Source of the DNA: Chloroflexota bacterium
GTDB lineage: Bacteria > Chloroflexota > Dehalococcoidia > UBA2247 > RBG-13-53-26
DNA: 22,223 nucleotides
Assembly (NCBI GenBank): GCA_003650185.1
Contig: QMOF01000008.1
Coordinates: forward strand, 1-22,223
Direction: 5' to 3'
Shown here: positions 1 through 7,624 of the stretch, piece by piece
Layout: each line of letters opens with the position of its first letter
Numbering within the stretch: the stretch's first letter is position 1
Made by a program: the position numbers and the translations under genes
Notes under the pieces: model-generated
Told to the model about the DNA's origin: nothing
Databases searched by the model: none
Seen by the model: the letters and a program-made list of their open reading frames with translations, nothing else

Positions 1-2
1 AG

Positions 3-107
3 CCACGCTGGATTATACCCATTCATACATTCTTTCCTGAAGAGTTCCAGGATATGTTCCCTAATGTAATTCAGATCGAAGATGACGAAACCATCAATCT
101 TTCTTAG
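3..107 (+). CDS. C-terminal fragment of an unidentified protein, cut by the left edge
   Basis: The frame beginning at base 3 is open for 34 codons and ends at TAG 105-107. The visible tail begins PRWIIPIHTFF and ends in an acidic stretch, IEDDETINLS. The stop lies 12 bases before the TTG start of the nuclease-like gene, whose ribosome binding site falls in the gap, so the two are probably co-transcribed. I do not recognise the tail. Because it precedes a nuclease-like gene in an AT-rich segment, it could be the end of a helicase, ATPase or methyltransferase of the same system, but nothing visible proves that. The gene starts outside the window. Confidence 0.5.
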   Translation, partial: PRWIIPIHTFFPEEFQDMFPNVIQIEDDETINLS

Positions 108-119
108 AGGGGTGAATTA

Positions 120-1115
120 TTGAACCAAGACGGAAGACTTACCACCGAAGAATTAATATATGATGTTAAACTAAAATCGGGTAAAGGGGGTGGATGGCCT
201 AACGATTTTGATTACCGGATTGATAGTGACCTCATCACGATTTCCACAGATTACAGAAACCTCGATAAAAAAGCGACCCGGCGCTTGGACCCTTGGGGGC
301 TGGCATTCCTTATTGATGCCGAATCTCGATGTAGAGTGAAAATAAATGCCATTAATTTCTCATTGTCTGGCAAGATTGATGAGGTTAGACCAGCTATGAG
401 ACTTGTCCCGAATCTTGAGGCATTCCGCCGGAGGGTGTCATTTTTAAGTCTTAAAAATCCTGGACTTCGTTTTGGGATTACCATTAATGGAGAAATGCTG
501 GAACTTGATGATACCGATACGTTATTTAATCGTCCGTCTAACGAGAGGATTCGCACGAGTTTCGACCGTGTTGCTCAAGATAACCGTCCAGGTCGCCTAG
601 AGAAGGATTTTCAAACATGGTTGTTCGCCAACGATGTGAAGAACATTGAAGATAGAGAAGCTAACATCAATGAAAGGTTAGCAGTATTGGGTGAAGACTT
701 CTACAAGCTAAAGAAAAAAGCATATGGAATCATTAGGGAATTCCCGACGGGCGCTTTCCACGAGGTAATATCTAATAATAGTCGGCTTCTTCCGACTGAA
801 TATATTGATATTGTTACGCTTAATAAATATGGTCATTTAGCAGTCATCGAGCTCAAATTAAATGATCCCCAACTAGAAGTCATAGCTCAACTATTAGACT
901 ATTCTCTGTTCTTCAGATGTTATCGAGATAAGCTCTGGCCTACCATAGTGGAGAGACTGCGAAAACCCCCGAAAAGCCAGGACATCGTTTGTTATGTGGT
1001 TAGTAACCATTTTCACGATAGATTTGACAAGGTCATGAAATACTACTGCCCAAATGACAACTCATATGGTTTCAGAATTAAGAAGGTTACGCTTGGTAGT
1101 TATTCTGATACTTGA
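120..1115 (+). CDS. PD-(D/E)xK nuclease-like protein (NucS/DUF4263-like C-terminal domain)
   Basis: This 331-residue protein starts at TTG with a GAGGGG-type ribosome binding site 5-10 bases upstream. The C-terminal part looks like a restriction-endonuclease fold. A helical stretch begins near residue 159 (RLEKDFQTWLF) and NERLAVLGEDF spans about 184-194. The candidate metal site is TEYID with Asp230, then AVIELK with Glu244 and Lys246, followed by a helix containing Gln257 (AQLLDY). This spacing fits D-x(13)-E-x-K. The first 150 residues are a beta-rich region I do not recognise, perhaps a specificity or dimerisation domain. Related domains occur in NucS-like endonucleases and DUF4263 (Shedu-type) defence proteins. 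It is followed 22 bases later by an unknown gene. Nuclease activity and a defence role are inferences; the D/ExK pattern is what is seen. Confidence 0.7.
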   Translation: MNQDGRLTTEELIYDVKLKSGKGGGWPNDFDYRIDSDLITISTDYRNLDKKATRRLDPWGLAFLIDAESRCRVKINAINFSLSGKIDEVRPAMRLVPNLEAFRRRVSFLSLKNPGLRFGITINGEMLELDDTDTLFNRPSNERIRTSFDRVAQDNRPGRLEKDFQTWLFANDVKNIEDREANINERLAVLGEDFYKLKKKAYGIIREFPTGAFHEVISNNSRLLPTEYIDIVTLNKYGHLAVIELKLNDPQLEVIAQLLDYSLFFRCYRDKLWPTIVERLRKPPKSQDIVCYVVSNHFHDRFDKVMKYYCPNDNSYGFRIKKVTLGSYSDT

Positions 1116-1137
1116 TAAAAACTGCTAGGAGTCTTCG

Positions 1138-1722
1138 GTGTTAGAAATCACGAATTTAGTAGCTCGAGAACCAGAAGGTATTGTAATTACTTTCGCCTCT
1201 CTTGCATATAATAGGTCTCAAGGAATATCTCTTCCGGAGAATTCAAATATCAAATTCATTGACTTTATAAGGGATGAGGTTTGGAAACAGTTATCTCACA
1301 TGTGCACAAGAGAGATATTTGAAGATACTCATCAGCAATGGATTGAAGACCTAAGAGATCTTCTCAAACAGCGTAATGGCTTGCCAATAAGTTACGGGCA
1401 AGGGCAAGAATCTCTGAATGTTTGGTTGAAATTCTATGTTGATTGGGCATCACTTCCTGAGATGCAGGTCGCAGAGCGTCTCAGACCTTGGTTACACTGT
1501 CCTCTGGATAACGTCGTTATGGGCAAGTTAAAAGATATTTACCCAGACGAATATCAGATAAGGATTGTTCCACACTATCGCCGTCTTGGGTTAGCTGCTC
1601 AGGAACGACATTCATTATCCAAGATGGATAAGGAGCTTTATTTTACCTGGCAAGGTTGGATTAGGGAAATCTCACCTGATAAACCGCTCCTAGTAGACTT
1701 GATATGGGCATTTGAACGTTAG
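1138..1722 (+). CDS. Unrecognised 194-residue protein encoded next to the nuclease-like gene
   Basis: The start is TTG at 1138, preceded by a CTAGGAGTC ribosome binding site at good spacing. The product is soluble, mixed in charge and rich in aromatic residues. There is no signal peptide, membrane segment, P-loop or clear metal motif. A central part, about 60-130, is Trp-rich and helical-looking (EVWKQLSHM, HQQWIEDL, VWLKFYVDWAS). The last third contains HYRRLGLAAQERHSL and the protein ends in WAFER. It lies 22 bases downstream of the nuclease-like gene in the same AT-rich context, so both probably belong to one transcription unit. I do not recognise the family and assign no function. Its compositional match with the nuclease suggests they arrived together. 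Confidence 0.6.
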   Translation: MLEITNLVAREPEGIVITFASLAYNRSQGISLPENSNIKFIDFIRDEVWKQLSHMCTREIFEDTHQQWIEDLRDLLKQRNGLPISYGQGQESLNVWLKFYVDWASLPEMQVAERLRPWLHCPLDNVVMGKLKDIYPDEYQIRIVPHYRRLGLAAQERHSLSKMDKELYFTWQGWIREISPDKPLLVDLIWAFER

Positions 1723-2022
1723 GAAGTATTTCATTCAAGAGGCTACTATATCGCAAGAATCAACGATATCTTCTCAAATAGCAATTCGGGAATTGTTCCC
1801 CAAGGCCCAGCTTTAGGAACTCAAACCAATGGCTTACACTATAATGACGGATAACTCAAATCTGGCAGTTCTGTCTATCGTTAAGTAGCGCCCACTTTGT
1901 TAACAGTTTGGGATACCTTCATAAACACTCCCTGACAAGACTTCACAAAGTAAAGGCAATATTAGCGTGGTGTAATGCCAGCACCAGGTGAATAGATAGG
2001 CTGGTAGTTAAGGAGACTAGAC
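1723..2022. other. 300-bp AT-rich non-coding spacer with a weak promoter candidate
   Basis: No convincing ORF was found on either strand. A weak promoter candidate points at the downstream small membrane protein: TTGTTA (1897-1902), a 17-base spacer, then CATAAA (1920-1925). Each hexamer matches consensus at only four positions. AAGGAGAC just before 2023 is a good ribosome binding site for that gene. I saw no terminator, tRNA or transposon end. Confidence 0.35.
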
Positions 2023-2226
2023 ATGTCAGTATTATGGGGGATCTTAATAATTATGGCAGGGCTGTTCATGTTGTCCTGCGGCAGTACAAGAAGCGAATTT
2101 ATTATCTATCGACTGATGGTTGCTCGCTCTAAACTGCTATGGGGCGAGAATGTTCATCGTTTTTATCAAGTTGCAGGAATCATTGTCATCGTTTTTGGGC
2201 TACTGGTAGCCCTGGATGTAGTCTGA
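2023..2226 (+). CDS. Small two-helix membrane protein, hypothetical
   Basis: This 67-residue ORF starts at ATG with AAGGAGAC upstream at good spacing. Residues 2-19 (VLWGILIIMAGLFMLSC) form one hydrophobic segment. Residues 49-66 (QVAGIIVIVFGLLVALD) form a second. Between them is a 30-residue basic, aromatic loop containing YRLMVARSKLLWGENVHRFY, so the protein is probably a helical hairpin in the cytoplasmic membrane. LSCG at 18-21 resembles a lipobox, but it sits at the end of the helix and lacks a basic N-region, so I do not call a lipoprotein. No function is known to me. It stands alone between two spacers near the right end of the AT-rich region. Confidence 0.6.
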   Translation: MSVLWGILIIMAGLFMLSCGSTRSEFIIYRLMVARSKLLWGENVHRFYQVAGIIVIVFGLLVALDVV

Positions 2227-2467
2227 TTGGACTGTTTTAAACGGCTTGATATATTGGTATACATGCATCCCTGACAGGGTAGTAATAAATCTGTGACCCT
2301 ACCGGTCAAGTCCCAATTCTGCTCGGTTCTACACTCTTAAGTGTGAAAGGGCGTGTCCTGCACAGATCGGCGTATGCGACTTAACGCACGTTGCGGTCTT
2401 TAACAAACGAATCGAGGTATCAAACGGGATGCGGAGTGGTGAAGGCCGGCAGTCCCTGATGCGAGGA

Positions 2468-5386
2468 CTAGATAGTCTCCTTGGCGGCCCTGTCAAGAGG
2501 CACCGAGAACCTGAAAATGCTTCCTCTCCCTTCCCCAGCCTCAACCCAGATCCGACCCCTGTGGAGCTCAACAAGCCTCTTGCTGAGGGCCAGGCCTATG
2601 CCCAGTCCCCCTTGGGGTTGCCCCTCGACTTGCATCGGCTCCTGCAGGTCAAAGAGCCTTTCCCGTCGCTCCGCGGGTATACCCGGGCCAGTGTCCATCA
2701 CGGATACATGCAGGCAATCGTCCTTCTCCTCGGCTGACACCGTAACCACCCCTCCAGGCGGGGTGAACTTGAAGGCATTATCCAGAAGGTTGGCCACCAC
2801 CTGACGCAATCGCTCTGCGTCGGCATACACGGCTGGAAGCTCGCCGGGCACATCCAGCACCAGGCTCAGATCTCTACTCTTGGCAACCTGTTCCATGTCA
2901 TTGGCTATCTCTTCGAGCATGCTGACCGGATCCAGCATTTCTCGGTTCAGATACAGCATGCCTATGTCACCTCTGGCCAAGTCAATCAGCTCGCTGATCC
3001 GCCGATTGAGACGCGACGCGCCCCGTTCGATGTTCCCAGCGAAGTCCGCCACCATGCTTTGCTCCACACCAGCCGCAAGTGCGCTGCTTGAAGCAAGGAT
3101 GGCCGTCAGAGGGGTCTTTAGCTCATGCACCAGTGTCCTCAGGAACTCACCCCTTTTCCTGATCTCTTCTTCAAGGTCGCGCCGCAGCTTCGCCTCACGC
3201 TCGTACGCCTCCCTGAGCTTGTCCTCAGCCTCTTTACGCTCAGTTATATCACGAACGATACCAACATGCGCCGGTCTTCCGCGGTACTGGATCACCCCTG
3301 TGGATACTTCCACTACTCTTGTCGCTCCACCCTTGCGCAACAACGTTGTCTCATAGTTCGGCAGCGCCTGCCGCCCCGCCTTCCTCAGTCTGTACATTCG
3401 CGCCAGTTGGCCCCGCGATTCAGGGCTGGCAATGTCCAGGAAGGGCATGCTCAACATCTCCTCCACAGAATAGCCGGTGATCTCAGCCATGGCCTTGTTG
3501 GCAAACTGGCAGACGCCGTCCTGGAGAATGAAGACACCGTCTCTCGCCTGCTCCACCACAGCGGAATACTTCAGTTCACTCTCCCGCAGCGCCTCCTCTG
3601 CATGCTTCCGCTTGGTTATATCGCGCAACACGCCCATGAAGCCGACCGGCTGCCCAGCCTCGTCACGCAGCAACTGCACAGTGCTCTCGACCCATACAGT
3701 AGAGCCATCGCGGTGTTTCAGTTCCAGTTCCACTATCCTTGCCCTGTCTTTCTCAGCCTGTCCGCTGTGCTCCAGGGCCAGTTCCTCCCGGCGAACCTGC
3801 TCCGCAACCTCGAGCGATGCAGGAGCGAATATCTCCTCGGCTGATTGCTGTCTGACCTCTTCCGCCGTGTACCCCCGTAGCCTCGCTATCGAAGGGCTCA
3901 GGTAAAGGGGCCGGAGATCCAAGTCAGTAGTGAAAATGACGTCTGACACGTTCTCTGCCAGCAGCCGATAGCGCTTCTCACTCTCACGCAATGCCTCCTC
4001 TGTCCGCTTCCGCTCCTCCACCTCCATCCTCAGTTGCTGGTTCGACCGCATCAGTTCCGCGGTGCGCTTTGACACTTCCTCCTCAAGATACTCCTTGTAT
4101 TGGCGCAGCTCCTCCTCAGCACGCCTCCGCCTGCTGATGTCCCGGCTCACGCCCAGCAGGCCAACAGGCATTCCGGACGCCGGATCACGCAGGAATGTGA
4201 CTTCGGCCTCTACCCACACCGTGGAGCCGTCCTTGCGATTGAACTCCAGCTCCGCCGCCAGAGACCCGAACGGACGGCCACGGCCTTCCTTCTCCCTGGC
4301 CAACTCCCGGTCAAAGGTCCGTTTGGCCGCCTCACGAGATGCAGGGGTCAAGCCTTCGTCTATTGTGCGAGACATTCCCTCTTCGACCGTGTAGCCGGTG
4401 AGCCGGGTGAAAGAGGGACTGAGGTAGGTGGGCCTCAAGTCGAGGTCCGTTGTCCAGATGACGTCGGTCACGTTCTCTGCCAGTAACCGGTATCGGCTTT
4501 CACTCTTACAGAGCGCGTCCTCGGCCCGTTTCTGCTCGGTGATGTCTTGAATCTGAGCAACGTAGCCGGTGACAGGCCCCTCTTTCGCTGCACGCAGCGG
4601 TGCCAGCAGCACGTCGAGGTGAATAGTCCCTGATTTCGTCGTGGTATAGAGACCAGGCTCCCTGTCCTTTGCGAAGTCGTAAGCTCCCTGCCACCTCACT
4701 ATCTCACCCCTGCGCAGTCTCGCCTTAGCCTCCGCCGGCATGATGGCCAGGTCAAACAGATTGCACCGCTTCGCCAACCCAGCACCAGGTACGCCAAATA
4801 TATCGAGAGTTGCCCGGTTGACTCCGATCAATCGCCCATCGTGGTCGTAGAGCTGAATGCCGATGGGCGACTGCTGGTAGACACCCCTGAACCATGCCTC
4901 GCCTTCTCGGAGTGTCTCCTCCGCTCTCTTGCGCCGGTCGATGTCACGGGCAATGCCCAGCATGGCAACAGGGTATCCGCGCAAGTCACGGACAAAACTG
5001 ACGTTCATCTCCATCCACACCGTGCCGCCGCCCTTGCGATATACTTCCAGTTCGAGAGTGCGTGACGTCAGTCGATCCGCTCCTCTTCTGTCCTCCTCGA
5101 ATGCCTCAGCCGCCGCCTGCCGAGAAGCAGGGGTCAAAGATGTTTCCATTGTACATTGCATGGCCTCCTCAACGGTGTATCCCAACACACGCTCGACCGA
5201 AGGGCTAACGTACCTCACCCGGAGGTCCATGTCGACTATGCACAGGATGTCCGAGACGTTGTCCGCCAGCAGGCGGTACTTCTCCTCGCCGTGGTGCAGA
5301 ATACTCCATTCCCACATCCCGGTACCCACCCCCGTACGCTCCTGCCGATCCGGTCTCGACTGCCTTGCCGTGCCTGTCCGCTTCAT
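2468..5386 (-). CDS. Cytoplasmic multi-PAS sensor histidine kinase
   Basis: This kinase autophosphorylates on histidine after sensing through PAS domains and passes phosphate to a response regulator not in this window. From the ATG at 5386 it has 972 residues. Five PAS/PAC units lie at about 34-154, 157-288, 294-422, 466-596 and 602-722; PAS 1, 3 and 4 are near copies (LLAENV, LSPS, GYT). A coiled coil fills 424-465. HisKA covers about 740-804 with phosphoacceptor His754 in LVHELKTPLT. The ATPase domain covers about 849-969: N box LLDNAFKFT (Asn870), G1 DTGPGIP, G2 GGLGIGL. No membrane segment is visible. GGTAGGTGGGG precedes the ATG. The frame stays open to 5824, but that extension (up to 146 residues) lacks domain character and contains a perfect hairpin, so I exclude it. 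The true start is uncertain. Confidence 0.88.
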   Translation of the reverse strand: MKRTGTARQSRPDRQERTGVGTGMWEWSILHHGEEKYRLLADNVSDILCIVDMDLRVRYVSPSVERVLGYTVEEAMQCTMETSLTPASRQAAAEAFEEDRRGADRLTSRTLELEVYRKGGGTVWMEMNVSFVRDLRGYPVAMLGIARDIDRRKRAEETLREGEAWFRGVYQQSPIGIQLYDHDGRLIGVNRATLDIFGVPGAGLAKRCNLFDLAIMPAEAKARLRRGEIVRWQGAYDFAKDREPGLYTTTKSGTIHLDVLLAPLRAAKEGPVTGYVAQIQDITEQKRAEDALCKSESRYRLLAENVTDVIWTTDLDLRPTYLSPSFTRLTGYTVEEGMSRTIDEGLTPASREAAKRTFDRELAREKEGRGRPFGSLAAELEFNRKDGSTVWVEAEVTFLRDPASGMPVGLLGVSRDISRRRRAEEELRQYKEYLEEEVSKRTAELMRSNQQLRMEVEERKRTEEALRESEKRYRLLAENVSDVIFTTDLDLRPLYLSPSIARLRGYTAEEVRQQSAEEIFAPASLEVAEQVRREELALEHSGQAEKDRARIVELELKHRDGSTVWVESTVQLLRDEAGQPVGFMGVLRDITKRKHAEEALRESELKYSAVVEQARDGVFILQDGVCQFANKAMAEITGYSVEEMLSMPFLDIASPESRGQLARMYRLRKAGRQALPNYETTLLRKGGATRVVEVSTGVIQYRGRPAHVGIVRDITERKEAEDKLREAYEREAKLRRDLEEEIRKRGEFLRTLVHELKTPLTAILASSSALAAGVEQSMVADFAGNIERGASRLNRRISELIDLARGDIGMLYLNREMLDPVSMLEEIANDMEQVAKSRDLSLVLDVPGELPAVYADAERLRQVVANLLDNAFKFTPPGGVVTVSAEEKDDCLHVSVMDTGPGIPAERRERLFDLQEPMQVEGQPQGGLGIGLALSKRLVELHRGRIWVEAGEGRGSIFRFSVPLDRAAKETI

Positions 5387-5569
5387 ACCCCACCTACCAG
5401 CTTGCCAGTGTATGCCTTCTCCAAGCCATGCCACAGAAAGTTGGACCGTTGCACCTATTCCCAGGGGCATGCCAGACCCCGCGCTCACCTTGTTGATGGC
5501 ACTGTTGGTTACCAGAATGTAATATGGCCTTGCCCCCCCTTTACTCCCAGCGCCAAAGTAGAAACCGCC

Positions 5570-5596
5570 GTGCCAGACGGCGCCGCCGTCTGGCAC
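5570..5596. repeat. Perfect 12-bp inverted repeat with 3-base loop
   Basis: GTGCCAGACGGC (5570-5581) pairs exactly with GCCGTCTGGCAC (5585-5596) around the loop GCC. No T-tract follows on either strand, so it does not look like a simple rho-independent terminator. It lies about 185 bases upstream of the favoured start of the minus-strand histidine kinase. It may be an operator, an mRNA leader structure or a REP-like extragenic palindrome. Confidence 0.6.
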
Positions 5597-5969
5597 ATCC
5601 ATAGCGATAGTGTCTCTAACTCTACACCACAAGGGACACGCTGTAAACCCCCTCGCACGCGGTTCCTGTATGTCGACGACCTCGCGGACAAGAGTGATGC
5701 CACGACCGTGGCGCGGCAGGCACCGTGGTATCTTCCCCTGCAGAGCAAAGAGCAGTGCCGACCGCCTGGGATTCGGAAGGCGCCAACGGTATGCCAACAA
5801 GCAAAATGAGCGCCGCACACGCAATGGCGCGCCGCGCTCTGTTCGCAGCGAAGACGAAAACCCGCCTTTTTATGTCAAACTAGCGCGCTGGGGATATGTG
5901 CCTGCGGCCACACGGCACCCCCACTCGTTTCCGCCGCATTCTTGTTCGTCTGACTGAGCCAGCCCTGCC

Positions 5970-6080
5970 TTATGCGGCCCTTTCTCCCCGAAGGTAGCCA
6001 ACGTAGGCCCTCAGAAGACGGCAGTAAGCCTCAAAGCACTTCACGTAAAGTATCAGCGGAGTCGCCAGAGCCTTGGCCAT
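5970..6080 (-). CDS. Possible 36-residue small protein with a strong ribosome binding site
   Basis: ATG at 6080 is preceded by GGAGGAAGAG, ending 3 bases before the start, among the best Shine-Dalgarno matches in the window. The product starts MAKALATPLIL and ends YLRGERAA. It is basic and amphipathic, with four tyrosines and two cysteines, and contains YVKCFEAYCRLLRAYV. Immediately upstream, another minus-strand frame reads about 24 codons to DYECRKMEEE and a TAG touching this ATG, as if a larger gene tail were translationally coupled to it. That upstream frame closes at a TGA and has no proper start, so it may be a remnant. I recognise no family. Codon use and the ribosome site favour a real peptide, but the short length keeps confidence low. 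Confidence 0.4.
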   Translation of the reverse strand: MAKALATPLILYVKCFEAYCRLLRAYVGYLRGERAA

Positions 6081-6256
6081 CTACTCTTCCTCCATCTTTC
6101 TGCACTCATAATCCGCGGCAGTCCCCCTGCCTGTTAGCCGAATCCTAACAACGTGGATTCACAGCAGAGTCTCAGAAAGGCCGGCTATGTCACAACAGAA
6201 TAACCGGTGATCGCACCCGCGTCGGCACCCCCAAGGCGGGCCGAGGCGGCCCTTCC

Positions 6257-6285
6257 TTGACACCGGCTTCTGCTCAGCGTAGACT
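6257..6285 (+). promoter_or_regulatory. Sigma-70-type promoter for the acyl-CoA dehydrogenase gene
   Basis: TTGACA at 6257-6262 matches the -35 consensus exactly. After 17 bases, TAGACT at 6280-6285 matches the -10 consensus at four of six positions, including the key A and final T. Transcription would begin near 6292 and give a leader of about 25 bases before the ATG at 6317. Confidence 0.55.
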
Positions 6286-6316
6286 TTTGCACCAGAAAGC
6301 CTTCCCAGGGGGTTGC

Positions 6317-7492
6317 ATGGATTTCCGCTTTTCTCAAGAGGACGAGGCATTCAGACAAGAGGTACGCGAGTTTATCCAACAAGAGCTTCCACCAGACTGG
6401 ACAGGGACCGGCCTGTTACAGGAGGCAAAAGACGGGCCCGAGTGGGAATTTTGCCGCAGCATGCTACGAAAGCTAGGGGCCAAGGGATGGCACTCACTGG
6501 CCTGGCCGCAGGAATATGGTGGGCAGGGCTCCGTTACTAAGCAGTTCATTCTGAGCGACGAGATGTACTATCACGAGCTGCCCGGGGTTGACCTCCAGGG
6601 TGCACTCATGTGTGGCCCGGTCCTCATCGAGTACGGCAGCGAGGAACAGAAGAAAGAGCACCTGCCGAAGATCGCCCGGGGAGAGGCGGTCTGGGCGCAG
6701 GGTTTCAGCGAGCCGGGGGCAGGCTCCGACCTGGCAGCCGTGGCCACCAGGGCCGTAGAGAAAGACGACTGCTACATCGTGGACGGCCAGAAGGTATGGA
6801 GCACGGGTGCCCACCGGGCCGACTGGACCTTTATACTGGCCAGGACTGATCCGGAGGCACGCAAACACCGAGGTATCAGTTTCTTTCTGGTCGACCTGAA
6901 ATCGCCCGGTGTTACCGTCCGTTTCCTTCCCAATATAGTCGGCACGTACTGCGAGATATTCTTCGACGGGGTGCGCGTACCCAAGGAGAACCTGGTCGGA
7001 AAGAAGAACGACGGCTGGACGGTGGCTGGCGCCGTACTCGGCTACGAACGCTCAGGAATCCACCGTATCGCTGCGGCGCGGCGTAACCTGACCCGCTTGC
7101 TGGAGTTCGCTCAGCAGACCAGACGGAACGGTGTCCCCTTGTTCAAAGACCCGGTGGTGCGAAACAGGTTGAGCCACCTGTTCGTTGAATGTGAAGCGGT
7201 CAGGGTTCTGGCGCACAGGATCGTCTGGATGCAGAGCACGGGGCAGCCGGTAGACTACCAGGCGTCGATGTCGAGGGTAGCGGGAGCCGAATTCCAGCAG
7301 CACGTGGCCCAGGCTGCAATGCAGCTATTGGGGCAGTATGGGCCGCTCGAAGAGGGGTCCAGGTGGACTCCGCTGAAAGGATTCTTCCTCAGACAATACC
7401 TGTATGCCATGGCGGCAACCATCGGCGCTGGGACCGCCGAGGTACAGAGAAACATCATTGCTCTCAGGGGGCTTGGCCTCCCCAGAGGCTAG
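6317..7492 (+). CDS. Acyl-CoA dehydrogenase family flavoprotein
   Basis: This 391-residue protein has the usual family length and would oxidise an acyl-CoA at the alpha-beta bond using FAD, passing electrons to ETF. The N-terminal helical domain starts with MDFRFSQEDEAFR. The middle FAD/substrate region carries SEPGAGSDLA (131-140) and KVWSTGAHRADW (159-170). The C-terminal helical domain ends in GAGTAEVQRNIIA. The classical catalytic Glu just before the GT of the last motif is Ala371 here. Glu244 in LGYERSG is placed like the helix-G base used by isovaleryl- and long-chain enzymes, so it may serve instead. The ATG at 6317 follows an AGGGGG site and a good promoter; the frame also opens at TTG 6257, inside that promoter. 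The substrate cannot be told. No other beta-oxidation gene is adjacent. Confidence 0.9.
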   Translation: MDFRFSQEDEAFRQEVREFIQQELPPDWTGTGLLQEAKDGPEWEFCRSMLRKLGAKGWHSLAWPQEYGGQGSVTKQFILSDEMYYHELPGVDLQGALMCGPVLIEYGSEEQKKEHLPKIARGEAVWAQGFSEPGAGSDLAAVATRAVEKDDCYIVDGQKVWSTGAHRADWTFILARTDPEARKHRGISFFLVDLKSPGVTVRFLPNIVGTYCEIFFDGVRVPKENLVGKKNDGWTVAGAVLGYERSGIHRIAAARRNLTRLLEFAQQTRRNGVPLFKDPVVRNRLSHLFVECEAVRVLAHRIVWMQSTGQPVDYQASMSRVAGAEFQQHVAQAAMQLLGQYGPLEEGSRWTPLKGFFLRQYLYAMAATIGAGTAEVQRNIIALRGLGLPRG

Positions 7493-7624
7493 GACCAGGT
7501 AGGGTACGCCATCAGCGAGATAGCCTGCTTGCTGCCGGACCGATGGCCCGGCAAGCGTGCCTGGCTTGAAGGCACCTGATCGCCAGCCCAGCCCGGCCCA
7601 CCACATAGACCGCCAGCAGCACAG

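Larger units (their letters stand above)
5387..6316. other. 930-bp divergent spacer between the kinase and acyl-CoA dehydrogenase genes
   Basis: Most of this stretch lacks a convincing protein gene. Long open frames exist on both strands but have no recognisable domains, as expected for GC-rich DNA. Supported contents are the 12-bp hairpin at 5570-5596, a small minus-strand ORF at 5970-6080, and a plus-strand promoter at 6257-6285. A TTGACA-like hexamer on the minus strand (5878-5873) has no good -10 partner. Confidence 0.5.

Noticed and set aside
2880..5522. Several long plus-strand ORFs opposite the kinase
   Set aside because: They are antisense shadows of a GC-rich gene with clear PAS and kinase motifs; their products are Ser/Arg-rich without any family.
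5387..5824. Long N-terminal extension of the histidine kinase
   Set aside because: The frame is open, but it shows no domain, has mixed codon use, contains a perfect hairpin, and a good ribosome site exists at the later ATG 5386.
5850..5878. Minus-strand TTGACA as a kinase promoter
   Set aside because: At 16-18 bases spacing no hexamer resembles TATAAT.
7500..7565. TGCCGG/CCGGCA hairpin after the acyl-CoA dehydrogenase gene as a terminator
   Set aside because: The stem is short or bulged and there is no T-tract.
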